DNA from: Wolfiporia cocos | Taxonomy: Eukaryota; Basidiomycota; Agaricomycetes; Polyporales; Phaeolaceae | Direction of reading: 5' to 3' | Assembly (NCBI GenBank): GCA_029448655.1 | Contig: JACCLO010000003.1 | Span: 3,162,001 to 3,226,000 of the forward strand | Length of the DNA stretch: 64,000 nucleotides | In this document: piece after piece, positions 47,418 through 59,515 of the stretch | Layout of the letters: each line of letters begins with the position of its first letter | Position numbering within the stretch: the stretch's first letter is position 1 | The notes under the pieces: model-generated | The model's input: the letters and a program-made list of their open reading frames with translations, nothing else | Told to the model about the DNA's origin: nothing | Database searches by the model: none | Translations under genes and position numbers: made by a program

Positions 47418-50274
47418 ATGTCGGGACGGTTATCTCCCTCCAGCGGGAGCAGCGTGCGCCAGCGACGCTCAGTGCGAGCAGCCTCCCCTGGATACAGCGA
47501 GGTCTCGCAGGAGGAGGAAATCATCGACTACGTCAATCCAGTACGTGACACGTAGTCCAACGCTCTAGCTGCGCAGTTGAACGGCCTCGATATGCATAGC
47601 GCAGACGCAGTGCAGCAGAGCAGCTCTTGGATACCCCGCGTGCAAGCGCTGCGATTGTAGGCCTGCTGACATTAACTGCATTCGCGACGCGTTTCTACAA
47701 GCTCAGCCATCCCGATCAAGTTGTGTGCGTTACCCCGCATTATAGGTGTGACGCGTCGGCTAACTGACTATCCAGCTTCGACGAGGTGCACTTCGGCAAA
47801 TTTGCGTCGTACTATATCAAGCGGCAATACTACTTCGATGTGCACCCTCCGCTCGCGAAAATGCTGTTTGGCCTTGCCGGCTGGTTCGTTGGATATGACG
47901 GTCACTTCCTCTTCGACAACATCGGCGACAGCTACACGGAGAACCATGTTCCGTATGTCGGCATGCGTGCTCTCCCTGCGTTTTTGTCCAGTATGACGGT
48001 GCCAATTGTGTATGGGATTATGAAGGAGTGCGGGTACTCAACTATCGTCGCTGCTTTCTCCGCCATAATCGTACTTCTCGGTGTGCCTCTCTCCTTTTCA
48101 CACGTGCAATGTTGTCTGACCAGCTTTAGATAATGCGCATGTTGCGCAGGGCCGCCTCATCCTCCTAGATGCCACTTTGATCTTCTTCATGGCTATGACT
48201 CTCTATTCCTATGTTCGCTTCCGCAAACTGCGCTACCGGTGTGTATTCACTGTCCTCCCGAGCAGCCTATTTGACTCAATGAATATGTAGCGAATGGACC
48301 CCCGAATGGTGGGGCTGGCTCATGGCCACCGGAACATTCATGGCATGCACGTGGGCGTCGAAAGTGAACGGTATTCTGACCGTGGTGGCAATTGGCATTC
48401 CAGTGCTCGTCGATCTCTGGGACCTCCTTGACATTAAGAAGGGATACAGCATGGTTAGTACTTCTTATACTTCATGCATTCATGACTGCGATGTGACATG
48501 TTGCAGGAATACTTTACCAGACATTTCCTGGCGCGCGCGGCGGGCCTTATCGTGTTGCCAATTTTCATCTATCTGATGGTGTTCTACATCCACCTCTCGA
48601 TTTTGACTGAGACGGGTCCGGGAGACACCTTCATGAGCCCTGCGTTCCAAGAGACGCTCCGAGGGAATGAACTTCTGCTAAACAGCCAAGGTGAGCCGAT
48701 AATGCTAGCCCCTATCATTCACACAATGACAATCTGGGTTAGAAATTCGATACCATGATACTGTCACCATCAGACACAGGGACACGCGCGTCTTCCTGCA
48801 CTCGCACCCCGAGCAGTACCCCTTGAAATATGACGATGGCCGGATCAGTAGCCAAGGTAGGTCCGTCGTAGCTCTTCACTTTGTTCCAACTAACTCCACT
48901 CAGGACAGCAGGTGACCGGCTACGGGCATGAAGACTCGAACAACCACTGGCAGATTATCCCGACCAAGGCGCTCCCCGAGACTGGGCGCGGGCGCATTGT
49001 GCGGCAGGATGACGTGATCCAGCTCCTGCACATCAACACGCAATCGCATCTGCTCACGCACGACGTTGCGTCACCACTTATGCCGACTAACGAGGAGTTC
49101 ACAACCTGGCCGCGGGACGACCACACACGCCACAACGACACGCTCTTCCAGTTGAAGTTGGTCGACGCGCACGAGGGCGAGCCGTGGAAGAGCAAATCCG
49201 GACACTTCAGGTTGATCCATGTCCCGACGAAGGTCGCGATGTGGACACATCCTAAGCAGTTGCCCGAGTGGGCGTTCAACCAGCAGGAGATCAATGGGAA
49301 CAAGAATGTAAACGAGAAGTCGACTATCTGGTTTGTGGACGATATTGTCGACGAGGAGAGTGAGTGATGCACTGTGACTTCCTTTATCGCACATCTCTGA
49401 CAGGCATGAATAGCTGGCGAGGACGTCAAGAACCGTACGAATGCCTCGCCGCAGGAGCCCAAGAAGATGAACTTCTTCAAAAAGTTTGCCGAGCTGCAGC
49501 TCCTGATGCTACAGCATAACGCGGGACTTACTGCATCTCACCCATACGCCAGCGGCCCGATCAACTGGCCATTCCTCATCAGCGGCATCAGCTTTTGGAC
49601 TGAGGGCAACGAGCAAAAGCAGATCTACCTCATCGGCAACCTTATCGGGTGGTGGACATGTGTCATCGCACTGTCAACCTACGTAGGTATCGTCCTCTCC
49701 GATCTCGTCGCCCGACGGCGGGCGATAGACGCTTTCCCTGATTGTAAGTGGCACAATCCGTCTTCCCTCCAATCGAAATCCGTAAATCTGATAAACCTTT
49801 CAGCGGTCCGTAATCGGCTGTGGAACTCGGCCGGTTTTTTCTTCGTTGTATGGGCAGTGCACTACTTCCCCTTCTACATCATGAGTCGTCAGCTCTTCAT
49901 TCACCACTACCTCCCGTCGCACCTGGCCTCCGCGCTGGTCGCGGGCGCTGTGCTCAGCTTCGTTCTGTCCGAATCGATCAACTACCCCGTGTCGATACCC
50001 GGCCCACAACTGATGCGCAGGCATCGCAGTACATATGCGGATCTGGGGCTCAAGGGCCCGATCATTGTCGGCTCTTTCACTCTGCTAATAGCCATTGTCT
50101 ACGTTTACATGGCACCGTTGACGTATGGGACGCCAGGGTGAGTCGCCATCTGCTCGTGATGGAATGAATGCTGACTACGAACATCGTAGTCTGGATGGAG
50201 ACACGGTGAACAGCAAGCGTCTGCTAACATCTTGGACGCTGCACTTCGCGGCAAAACCAACCGGGGAGATTTAG
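47418..50274 (+). CDS. PMT4: Dolichyl-phosphate-mannose protein mannosyltransferase, Pmt4 subfamily
   Basis: An ER membrane enzyme (GT39) that transfers mannose from dolichyl-phosphate-mannose to Ser/Thr of secretory and membrane proteins; Pmt4 acts as a homodimer on membrane-anchored clients. It starts at 47418 (MSGRLSPSSGSS). The first luminal loop has the catalytic D-E in FDEVHFGKFASYYIK, then FDVHPPLAKMLFGLAGWF. Next come AHVAQGRLILLDATLIFFMA, TWASKVNGILTVVAIGIPVL, and GPGDTFMSPAFQETL, which is diagnostic of Pmt4 over Pmt1/Pmt2. MIR repeats occupy about 48760-49370 (HDTVTIRHRDTRVFLHSHP, TGYGHEDSNNHWQII, SGHFRLIHVPTKVAMWTHP). C-terminal TM segments run from WPFLISGISFW to LHFAAKPTGEI. I estimate about 770 residues. 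No disruption was seen. Confidence 0.93.
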
Positions 50275-51082
50275 ATGGCTGTTGATGTCGTAGATGTCAC
50301 CCGCGCTCCAAGAGCTTCCGGTGTCGAGGAGGCTGCTGTGATCCGATCCCCAAGTGATATGACACTATCATACCGCTCCGCTCCGTTGTCTTTCGCTATG
50401 TTTGTCTACTGTATCTGACCATCCATCTCACTTTGTTACCACGTGTTTTGTAGGCCGCTCCGAATCATAATCGCATCTTTCGCTCGCAGTCTCCGCCTTG
50501 CATGAAATCAGAAGCTTGAGCGTCGAGCAAGGGCCGTATAGATGTTCGGCCGGTATGTAGGTACACTGCCTCGAGCAATTTCCGACGTGCGACTGTTGGA
50601 CTGTCCGTAGTCAAGCTATACTGACGTTCTCCAGGGATCTATCTTCCCGGAGCCTTCCTCCGGTCTCGGTGAGATCACCCTCACCTCCAAATCCAGAGCG
50701 AAGCTCGCCTCTACTTGCCGTCTGACCTCAACAGTCGAGAAAGTACGCACAGAATCTGATGAACATTGTACGTGTCTCATGATTATGATACCAATCAAAT
50801 CGCGCTCATAGCATGCTACAGCCACGTTCAACGGGTACATTGTCAGAGGTAATGGTCGTTTAACGATAGATGACGGCGATACAGCGCTTGAATCCCGTGT
50901 TTGCAATTGATTTGCGAGTAGAGTTTCCACTGATTTATTCTCCGCAAGTCTCGTTATTACTGGTTACACCTCATCCGTGAGCCTTCCCGTGGGAGTTGCC
51001 AGTGATACCTTTGACACTGTGCGGGCACTCTTGCCTGCGCCTCCTCAATCAGCAGCATAGCTGGTCTGATCTCTTTTTCGCG
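50275..51082. other. Intergenic region between PMT4 and the SDR gene
   Basis: Holds the PMT4 3' UTR and the SDR promoter. No gene or repeat was recognised. Confidence 0.5.
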
Positions 51083-52573
51083 ATGCTTCGTATATTGTAT
51101 GAACACACCTTCCCTCCCAAACCTGTATTTAGCACAGAGGCGATTCCCAACCTCAAAGATCGTGTTGTGATCGTGACAGGTACGTACGCTGCAGATGCGC
51201 GCATGTGAGAAGTTTCGCTATGATGCTCACTGAACGATATATGTAAGGTGGCAACTCCGGCATAGGCAAAGAGACTATTCGGGTGGGCTAGAATGCACAT
51301 TAGTGATCCGTTGAAAGGCATTGAGGGCAAAATAGGTTCTCCTTCTACATAACGCTACAGTTTATATGGCTTGCAGAAGTGCGGGAAAGGCTCAGGATGC
51401 AATAGTGGAATTGAAAAACGAGACTGGGAAAGAAGCAAATTTTCTGGAATTAGACCTCAGCAGCGTGGCGAGCATACGTGCTGCGGCAGAGATGTTTCTG
51501 AGGTGCGTGTGATGGTCGCTGCGGCATTGGAAACAAACTGATTCGTCGAGCGCTATGAATGGTCACCAGAAAAGAGAAGGAGCTGCATATTCTGTATAAC
51601 AACGCGTTCGTCGTTCGCCGTCTCTACATTATACCCAGAACTCATACCGTACATTAGTGGTATCATCAGTACCCCCATGGAACAGCTTACAGAAGAAGGT
51701 TACGATCTTGTATTCGGCACAAATGTTCTGGGCCATCATTTGTTCACAACACTTCTCTTACCTGCCCTAGCCGAGGGTGCATCAAGTTCGCCGGACCAAC
51801 ACACGCGAGTCATATGGGTATCCTCTATTGCAGCATATTTCACACCCACCATACACTGGAATACATTGAGAGATGGTCCGGAAAGGCGGAAGATCGGGAA
51901 AGGCACATTATATAACCAAAGCAAACTCGTGAGTACCGTTGCATGGCGCCGCCTATATCAAGAACTGACTCGATCAATGCATGTGACAGGCAGCGGTGAT
52001 CCTTGCGCGCCAATATGCCAAGCGTTATGCAGATCGGAACATCGTTTCATTTTCTGTGGATCCGGGTGAGCTAAATTGGCCATCTCTTGACGAAATATCG
52101 ACGCGCGATTGTACGATAGGCATCATCAGAACAGATATAATGCGCCACGTATCGCGTACTCGGCGCACAGTGATAGTAAGACTGTACTACCTGAATATAT
52201 TGCTGCGATTCATGCCGATATGTGAAGGGTATTTTCATGAAACCGGTCTCATATGGCGCACTCACTCAGCTTTGGGCGGGTACAATGCCCGAAACACTAA
52301 AGCATAACGGCGAGGTATGTGATGCGAACATATCTCATTTCGCATCCTTAAAGACCAACGTTTGACCGGCAGTATCTGATACCATGGGCACGGATAGGCG
52401 ATCCTTGTCGCAAGGAGGCATACGATGATGAACTTGGCCAGAGGCTATGGCAGTGGCTCGAGAAGGAGCTCGGGGAAATCACAGCCAGCATAGTTGATGA
52501 GCGCTCAAGCGCTCATGGACTAGCCTCTGAAGAGAGGAAGACAATTTTTCTTCAAAATGGGAGCTTCCACTAG
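51083..52573 (+). CDS. Short-chain dehydrogenase/reductase (retinol dehydrogenase-like)
   Basis: An NAD(P)-dependent oxidoreductase with a Rossmann fold. It starts at 51083 ([14 protein letters not shown]); an upstream in-frame extension lacks an ATG. The cofactor motif [11 protein letters not shown] is split by an intron at about 51180-51247, followed by [28 protein letters not shown] and N-N-A-G (assembled over a GTTCGT donor near 51608). F-G-T-N-V-L-G-H-H, the catalytic Ser in WVSSIAAYF and Y-N-Q-S-K (Y-x3-K) follow. The C-terminal part joins [30 protein letters not shown] and [11 protein letters not shown] over three further introns and ends at 52573. All active-site residues are present. 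I estimate about 335 residues. It resembles the many mushroom SDRs of the WW-domain-oxidoreductase or retinol-dehydrogenase type. Substrate is unknown and no pathway partner is adjacent. Confidence 0.85.
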
Positions 52574-53147
52574 TTCTAGTGTGTAGGTGCCACTGATGAT
52601 CGATGTACGCCTTCCGAGTGGAATTGGCGCCCCCCTGGTCTCGTGTATTTTTAGTTCATGATTGTCCTTGCTGGGTTGATATACACATCCCAGTGAACAA
52701 CATCGATACGCTTGCACAAACCAAGTGTTCTTGATGACAACGTGCGATGCATATCACGATAAACAACTTGTAAGTTCTGGCGAAGATCCCCATAACTGTA
52801 AGCAGTAAGTCCTATGTCATCCGATGGCCCTCTGCTCTACATAACTACACTTATGGATAAGGTTATGTAGAGATGCGTAAAAGTCGCCCTGACTTTTAGA
52901 AAGTAGCCTCACGCTCCTCGTATTTTTCCTGGTGGGCGCTTCCTGAGAGTAAGGCTCCATCGGCTACAGTCTCGTCTTGAGTATGTGGACGAGTGCTTCG
53001 AGTATGATAAAACACTTACGTATGCCTTCTTCACGGCCAAAGATCTTGTAGTGAGCGCTGTTGCTCCAGATTGCCCCGGAGGCTATAAATGCTTCCTCAG
53101 CGTCACACTCATGGTATGTACTCTAGGGGAACGTACGCGGTGCTGTG
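52574..53147. other. Intergenic; may contain further exons of the small secreted protein
   Basis: On the minus strand an intron-like pair (GTAAGT at about 53018 to CTGTAG at 52966) and an open stretch reading S-T-Y-H-E-C-D-A-E-E-A-F (about 53075-53110) raise the possibility that the gene beginning at 53650 extends this far. No complete model could be made. Confidence 0.3.
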
Positions 53148-53650
53148 TCATCCCGGCCGAAGCGCACAGGGGCCTCGCTCGTCAACGTAGCGCCGTATCC
53201 AGCTAGTGAGCGTGTTAAATAGTGCCATGGCGAAAGTCAGAGGCGAAATGACAATACGCACGAATTCCCTCTTCCTCCTTATCCTGGTTTTGGGCGCCAT
53301 TGGACTGGATTGGTCCCGGAGCTATATAGAGAAGTCAGAAAAAGAACGTGCATCTTGAGCAGACTGTACGAACTTGGCGCACTCACGACATTCCCCCTGG
53401 CCCCATACGATGAAACTGTAAGTTGATGTGAACACCTCGATGTCTAAGAACAGCAATAGGTACATACGGGTGATTTCAATATTCTCAATGCCCGCCTTTC
53501 CATTCAAGAGGGATCCTGATGCACAATGAAATGATTGCCTCTCAAAATGCCTCATTGGGAGCACTTACGAGGTGCACGGCCCACTGGAGTGGCAAGCGAG
53601 ATGCCGCCTGGCAGAATGAATACTAGCACCACAGCTGCAATAATCTTCAT
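53148..53650 (-). CDS. Putative small secreted protein (doubtful 3' end)
   Basis: The start at 53650 opens with a good signal peptide (MKIIAAVVLVFILPGGISLA) followed by TPVGRAP. A TATAAAAG box lies 86 bp upstream. Phase-consistent introns give R-S-L-L-N-G-K-A-G-I-E-N-I-E-I-T and L-S-S-Y-G-A-R-G-N-V, after which one choice of exons runs to a stop at 53148. Another choice leads to S-T-Y-H-E-C-D-A-E-E further downstream, faintly like the mature start of an M35 (deuterolysin-type) metallopeptidase. No H-E-x-x-H was found, so if it is M35-derived it is a relic. Only the promoter, signal peptide and first exons are reasonably supported. Confidence 0.35.
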
Positions 53651-56517
53651 GTTCGAGCGATATTGTATCTTATGAGTGTGAGTCTTCACGAGATCCCCAG
53701 TAGATGAGGAGTTGGGATGCAGTGGACATATGGACTTTTATACCGCGATGTCGGGCACTACTACTAGCATCGCGGTAGTGAGCCTCCTTACACAGTATAC
53801 CTGATATCCGGATATTCAGACTATCCATATGGTGGAGCTAGATATCTCATATATCCCAGAAATCGAGACTTAACATTCCGCGCTGTTGTCGTAATTGTCA
53901 ATGTCAAGGTTGATATGTGCGAACATTATTGTTGTGTACCTTACCGCATTGGCATGACCCACACAATTGCACTTGGCGCGCGCGGCATCGTTCGGTTATC
54001 CTACTCTCATTTCATCGAGAGTGCAGTGAAGCGGTCCCAGCGGTTTACAATACTCACTGAACATGTAGCTTGCTAGTGAGGAATGCAATGCACATAAATG
54101 GGCGCCATGCGTTCAAATTTAACTTCAACGTCATAATATGAAGATATCCTGTCTCAGCAATGTCTCAGACACACAAGCAAAGGTATCACCAAACAAGAGC
54201 AGCACTCCCAAGTTTTACTGCTATCAGTATGCAAGCATCAAAGGTCCACAAGTATGCATGTCTGATTGAAAACCAGAGCATCTCAAGTTATCAGCGAGGA
54301 TAGCGGTATGTATTCCTATTCTGGCGCGGGCACGTGATATGTGAGAGTGAGAGAGACAACCATTTATACCCCGCAGTCAGTAACCTATGTACATGTACGG
54401 CAGCTGACGGGAGCCATAGTGGCAGTGAAAGTAATGTAAAATGGTGTAGGGTAGTGTTGAGGGTCATGCGTTGTTAGGTATCGTTGGTATGTGTCGTGGT
54501 GGTTGCCTGTAATGGCATCACGTGATATGAGAGAGTATCAGATGATGATTTGTCTACAGAGCATTATGGGCATGAGCTATAGACAGACAGGTTGATGTTA
54601 ATTACATGTATAGAAAAACATGATACAGTTATACATACCGCACGAAGTAATGACCAGAGCAAGCAATGCCCTCGCTTGGTGCACATAATGAACTGATATA
54701 ATTATGTTGATAGCCGTCGTCGCCGCTATAGTGAACATGTATGTTCTGAGTGCGAATATTCCACATCCTGCCATTTCGGTTTCTGTGTATTAGCTGTGAT
54801 ATAAAGCCGCTGCACTTGCACTACGGTTGCTGAATTTAGCACGATGCTTGTAGAAAAGACGAGGCCCGTGTGTGCGCTGTGATGGGGGTGTATACGATTC
54901 GTGTGCATTTAAGTACTGCACCCAACCATACGTATACCAGTGGTCCATGTCCATTCTTCTTGTCAGACACCACTGGAAAACCAACAGTTCAGAGAGATTG
55001 CGGCAGTGCATCGAAACAGTGCTCCAAGTGATATTTCTAGGGTGGATGTCAATGACAGAAGCGGCTGCAAGTAGGCTAGAGGCTGGGTTGATGAAGGTCC
55101 ACAGTGAAGTCCTCCGTGGGAGCACGGAAATGCCAACTCTGCCACGACGAGCTTCTAGTGGGTAGATGTGGCCTCGCATGTGGCACCGTAGCGATTTTAC
55201 TGTTTTGCTACCCTGTGCAGCCACCTCCACGTTACATTCTCATTCAAGGCGGGTGCCACGCCTCGTGACTTTATCGCTTAACGACTTACTAGCTCGATCT
55301 GCGGACAAAAATGCTATGACTATCTATACTTCGGTAGTAACATCCACTATCCACAACATTCAACAGCTTATTACCTCCTTATCATACCTTTAGACGAGTC
55401 GCCGTCATCACAGTTTTCCTTTCCCAGGCTGATCAATGAACTTAGTAGCAAGCCACCCTGTGTAGTACCGGCGGTCAGTATAATCGGCTGTGTACAAGAC
55501 CTACAGCTCGGCTACAATAGGTGGATATGAGAGTCTGCCTTGTGCAAAGATACATCCTGTTCGGGTGGCCCAATAGCATGAGGCAAGTTATCAAAATGGA
55601 GCATCTACGCGAGCATACGTATACGCAACCTGACAGCGGCTGAACGTTATACGTTAAAGGCCCGACGCTCAGCATCACATCTGTATATCTCCGATGCATA
55701 TGATGAGCGCTATGAGCTGCCCCAACCGCAGTGTTCCGGAAATCTGCAACTGGGGGGAAGATATCTGGAAGAATGAACCATCACTCCGGCCTGAAGTATG
55801 CCGTGGATATACTTCCTGAGACTTAGTCGGATACTCTGCATTGCGCGGCTCACGGCTCACAAGATGAATACTGGATGCTCCTCGGAATAACCTAGGATGT
55901 AGAGCTCTATAGTTCGTGCAGTGTCATCTGGTCGCGTAAAGACACAAGCGCGCTCTGAAAAGAAACTTTTGAACGACAATAACCGCACACTGACTCGCAC
56001 AGTTGCAGTGAGTTTATTGCCATCGGCAGTAGCTATTATGATCAATGTGGTATCGAAGTCATTCGGACGATGTATGAAATGATCAGCATTGAAGCCAGAC
56101 TTGGAGTACCGGGATAGGCTCGCTGAAGTGATTGGTGTTCATGAGAGAGAATATGGTAGCGCAGATCTGAGCATTTGGCAACAGCGATTTCTAATAGACA
56201 GAAGCTCGTGACACATGTGAACACAATAATAGGCAAAAACCCCTCGATAGTCGCTTTCTACTCTCCCGATCATATAGCAAATAGCTACTATCTCAAACGT
56301 AAGTGCACCTTGGGGTGCAATGTTCAACATATGGCCAGGACGTGCCACTTAGAATCCCCTAGAGGAGCGAGTCAAGGCTCCTGGAATGAGCACCACAGAC
56401 GACCATCTTCTCGTTACGGGGGACTACACACAATCAAGCAGCATTTGAGTACATCTCTATTCTTCACTGAAATACCGATGCAGCGTAACCACAGCTCGCC
56501 GCAAATGCCAATGCAAA
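53651..56517. other. Long gene-poor stretch
   Basis: Apart from the TATA box at its left edge I see no convincing gene in 2.9 kb. Frames at 54790-55230 (both strands) and 55475-56348 (-) have no family likeness. I note no inverted or tandem repeats. It may be decayed transposon or gene sequence. Confidence 0.4.
53736..53742 (-). promoter_or_regulatory. TATA box of the small secreted protein gene
   Basis: Read on the minus strand this is TATAAAAG, 86 bp from the ATG at 53650. It is the best support that the weak gene model there has a real transcription start. Confidence 0.45.
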
Positions 56518-57163
56518 TTACGGTCGTTTATCTGTGGCTCCGTTACGCGATTCATATGCCTTTGTAGGATGGTCTAAAACGTAGCGCATCAGGAGCCTCC
56601 AATCCCGACATCTATGAACCATTCCTACTCCACTCGCCGCGTGCAGATGAAGGCTAGCGACCTCATCCTGCTCAAGAGTGGTATCGGCGTTGCACAGCAC
56701 CAATTGAGTAAGATACCTGAGGCAATGCTGAATATGCTCCGCCGCGTGTGTGCCGTTGGTAACAAAGCCAACGCGTATAACGTCGAGACAATGAAGCTGG
56801 TGGATCATTGAGACCTGGAATACGCGATCATTGGGGCCAATATTTATGAAGCCATCGGTTGGGAAAAGCTTTCCCCATTCAGTGTCGTTGAGGAGGGAAA
56901 GGTGCGAATCACCCGAAAGGAAAGGATGTCCAATGGGAGGTAGCTCGATTGGCAGTTGAGCTGGGTAATCATCCCCGATCCATGCTATCATAAAGGTGAT
57001 CAATAATTTGGTCGTGGTACATCAGCATTCGCAACTCACTGTATGCTATTGGTGCAGGTGGAAGCAATTGCATTACCAAAGCCACACAGCAAATCGACAT
57101 TGATACATTGATGACGGTCGAGATGATAGTGACAACGGAGAAGAGCCAATGTATTGACATCAT
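56518..57163 (-). CDS. UstYa-like (DUF3328) membrane oxidase
   Basis: A member of the UstYa family, copper-dependent oxidases that cyclise or hydroxylate peptides in fungal RiPP pathways (ustiloxin, cyclochlorotine and relatives), though many members have no known role. The start at 57163 (MMSIHWLFSVVTIISTVI) gives a single N-terminal TM helix. A 55-nt GTGAGT...GATAG intron joins it to T-W-I-G-D-D-Y-P-A-Q-L-P. Two H-x-x-H-C motifs follow, H-Q-L-H-C-L-D and H-I-Q-H-C-L-R-Y, spaced as in the family, then V-L-C-N-A-D-T-T-L-E and V-H-R-C-R-D-W. The stop is at 56518 and the protein is about 196 residues, a normal size. No RiPP precursor, peptidase or methyltransferase is visible next to it. Confidence 0.8.
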
Positions 57164-57904
57164 GGCGCAGAGGTAATGGTTTGAGTGCACAAACCAGTGG
57201 TGTCTCTTCAGTTTTGTACGGACTCAATACGAGGATATCCAGGACCTATAAATACGGAGATTCTGATAACTGCTCCACATCCATATCTGAGAGTATTACC
57301 AATGTCGCCACTAGATCATTGTCTGTTATATCTAGATATCATCATAAAAACGGTGACTGAGCTACTAAGACAAGTTAATGGAAATCTGTTCGGAAATCTA
57401 TCCGTATGTCTGGCACTAATTAACCACTCTGAGGCAGTGTTCTGCAAATTCGGATGAGTGGAAGATATCTTGTCCATGGTCTCGTTGCTTCGTGAGACGA
57501 AAAATCAAGAACATACCAAGTCAACCACGGCAAGTGATGTTTATCGAGCTACCACTATCTGCTTAGTATTCAAGATGAAGTGTGAAGTCGCATTCGTCTG
57601 TTTTATAGCGAAGGTGTGGTTTGTACCCCTCGGCCACTATTATATAGGTGCAGTACTATTGATTATGTACTAATATTGTGTAGTCACTGTGTACATGTTG
57701 TCAAGAATTTAGGAGCCGGGCAGATGTTGCACAAATTTTACCTGCTGTATGATCGCTATCCGAGTACGAGATTAATGAACCCTAACTTCTGTCAATATCC
57801 TGTACGCGAGGAGAGAACATGGCAGGTGGAGGTCAGGAGACAGGTTTCACATGATCGGATGCGTTATGATTGTGGGCACACTAGCCTTTGGCATGACCAT
57901 ATAC
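57164..57904. other. Intergenic region upstream of the UstYa-like gene
   Basis: Contains the promoter of the UstYa-like gene, with a TATTTATA-type box on the minus strand at 57247-57254, about 85 bp from the start. Otherwise AT-rich sequence without genes. Confidence 0.5.
57247..57254 (-). promoter_or_regulatory. TATA-like box of the UstYa-like gene
   Basis: TATTTATA on the minus strand, 84 bp before the ATG at 57163. The spacing matches other genes in the window. Confidence 0.45.
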
Positions 57905-58173
57905 TCACCGGGGGCATTATCTAATGACTTTGTCGGAAACATGTTTGTGTCATTTGAATAAGTGATCAAATGCAAACATAATGCATTGGCTGATAACATC
58001 ATAAGAAACACAGGACCTCAGCTAGCCATGGGCTGCGTAAAGATCCAGACACTGGGGGCATTATCTAATGAAGATATTATATAAGCAATCAATGCATTAT
58101 GTTCGCATTTGATCACTTGTTCAAATGATACCAGCATGTTTCCGACAAAGTAATTAGATAATGCCCCCGGTGA
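57905..58173. mobile_element. MITE-like inverted-repeat element, 269 bp
   Basis: Two 84-bp arms (57905-57988 and 58090-58173) are inverse copies with about 78 of 84 identical positions, starting TCACCGGGGGCATTATCTAA. A third, partial copy of the outer end (GGGGGCATTATCTAATGAAG) lies inside at 58048-58067 in the orientation of the left arm. There is no coding capacity. No target duplication is certain, although TA occurs 2-3 bp outside each end, which would suit a Tc1/mariner-type MITE with small end losses. Confidence 0.75.
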
Positions 58174-58347
58174 CTGTAGGTCTGGGAGAGAAAGTCCATG
58201 AATAAGCGCATGCATTTGATTTAAGAGTTTGTCGAAAGCTGCACTCAATAGGGAGGGAGGACGCTCATTTAAGTAGTACTACGGTTGAATATACTGCTAT
58301 ACGTCTTAAAACCAGAGTAGCACCGTAGTCATCTAGTTCTACTACAA

Positions 58348-59515
58348 TCAGCATCGTCTAATTCGTTGTATATTCCCCCCCTTCTCAATGTCCTTTGTCG
58401 CCCCCTCACTCGCCACTTTAATTGTCGCTGATGAATCGAAATCGTGCTCCTCATGAATCGCCGGTGGGTCCCACTTGAATCGACTCAACATTGATTTTGA
58501 TGGGCCTTTCTCAGAGTAGCCCAGACCAGCCCGAGCAATGATCAGTGCGGGTGCAATTCCCTAGAGCTGTATATAAGTACATCATTTTAGACGACACTGT
58601 GGGCGACTTACATATATTTGCACAGCCATTATCCCTATAAGCTGTTCGGCTGGGTGCTGTATGGCGAAGAGAATGACGTAAACGAGCTGAATTAGCAAAT
58701 AGAGCAAGCCGCTCTCAACCATTATCATAGTTGCTTGCGGTACCACTCTAGTCTCGTATGTGAAGCCACAGACTGGAAGGTGGATGTACCACAGGCGACC
58801 GACTATGAGCGCTGTAACCATAACATTAGTGCACAACGACAAGATATAGCCAGCAAGCGGAAGTGGCACAAGTACGGCCGGAGGAGATGGCGAAGTGGGA
58901 GAGAAGATGAGAACGAGATGAGCTGTCTCCATTTCGCAAACTTGAACACGGTGAGAACTGTTTGTGTTGGAAAGGATATCTGACGTACTGAACCCTGATA
59001 GTGCGGACAAAAACGGGAGTACGATTATATACCATTTATCCCAGATGATTCGACATCGGTAGATTAGCACACAATTTCCCACGAAGTCAAGGAGGGACAT
59101 TATGGTGTCAGCTGCAAGGAGTGGTTTTGTCTCATCGGCATAGCCATCGACACCATTTGTTGTCTACGTTTTCGCGAAAGAGGGTTTGAAATCGTAGTGT
59201 CCCGCTTATTCAAGTTGAGAGACTCACCAAATACACATAATAGTGATTCAGCTCAATGGCAAAATGTGCCGCGGCCAGAATAAACATTGTCCCATGAGCA
59301 ATGACCACAATTGGATTCAAATCTCGAATGCCTGCATGACGATTTGCGTACGTGAAGCTCGACGTCACGAATAGTACTGAATATGCGCCTAAAATTTAGT
59401 CAAGAGGACGAATCAGGGACTGCACTACGAGGGGTAGACAACATGTACCCCATAGAACGGCTTCGCAGGCAAATCCCATAATATAGGCAAGATCAACGGT
59501 CAACGCCGGTGCCAT
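58348..59515 (-). CDS. Mushroom-type seven-TM membrane protein of unknown function
   Basis: This belongs to a large, uncharacterised family of multi-span proteins expanded in Agaricomycetes. It starts at 59515 (MAPALTVDLAYIMGFACEAV) in the first helix. Exons joined by short introns give GAYSVLFVTSSF, HGTMFILAAAHFAIELNHYY, DTIMSLLDFVGNCVLIYRC followed by R-I-I-W-D-K-W-Y-I-I-V-L-P, then AGYILSLCTNVMVTALIVG, MIMVESGLLYLLIQLVYVIL and GIMAVQIYGIAPALIIARAG. The pattern L-I-Y-R-C-x-I-I-W, T-N-V-x-x-T-A-L-I and I-M-V-E-S-G-L-L-Y is the family signature as I know it. The cytosolic tail ends KDIEKGGNIQRIRRC at 58348. I estimate about 325 residues. It could be a receptor-like or transport protein; no function is established. 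A TATA-like box lies 77 bp upstream. Confidence 0.75.

Noticed and set aside
35010..59515. A secondary-metabolite or RiPP cluster made of the P450, SDR, UstYa-like and membrane protein genes.
   Set aside because: The genes are 14-20 kb apart, interrupted by transposons and by PRP4 and PMT4, and no backbone enzyme or precursor peptide is visible.
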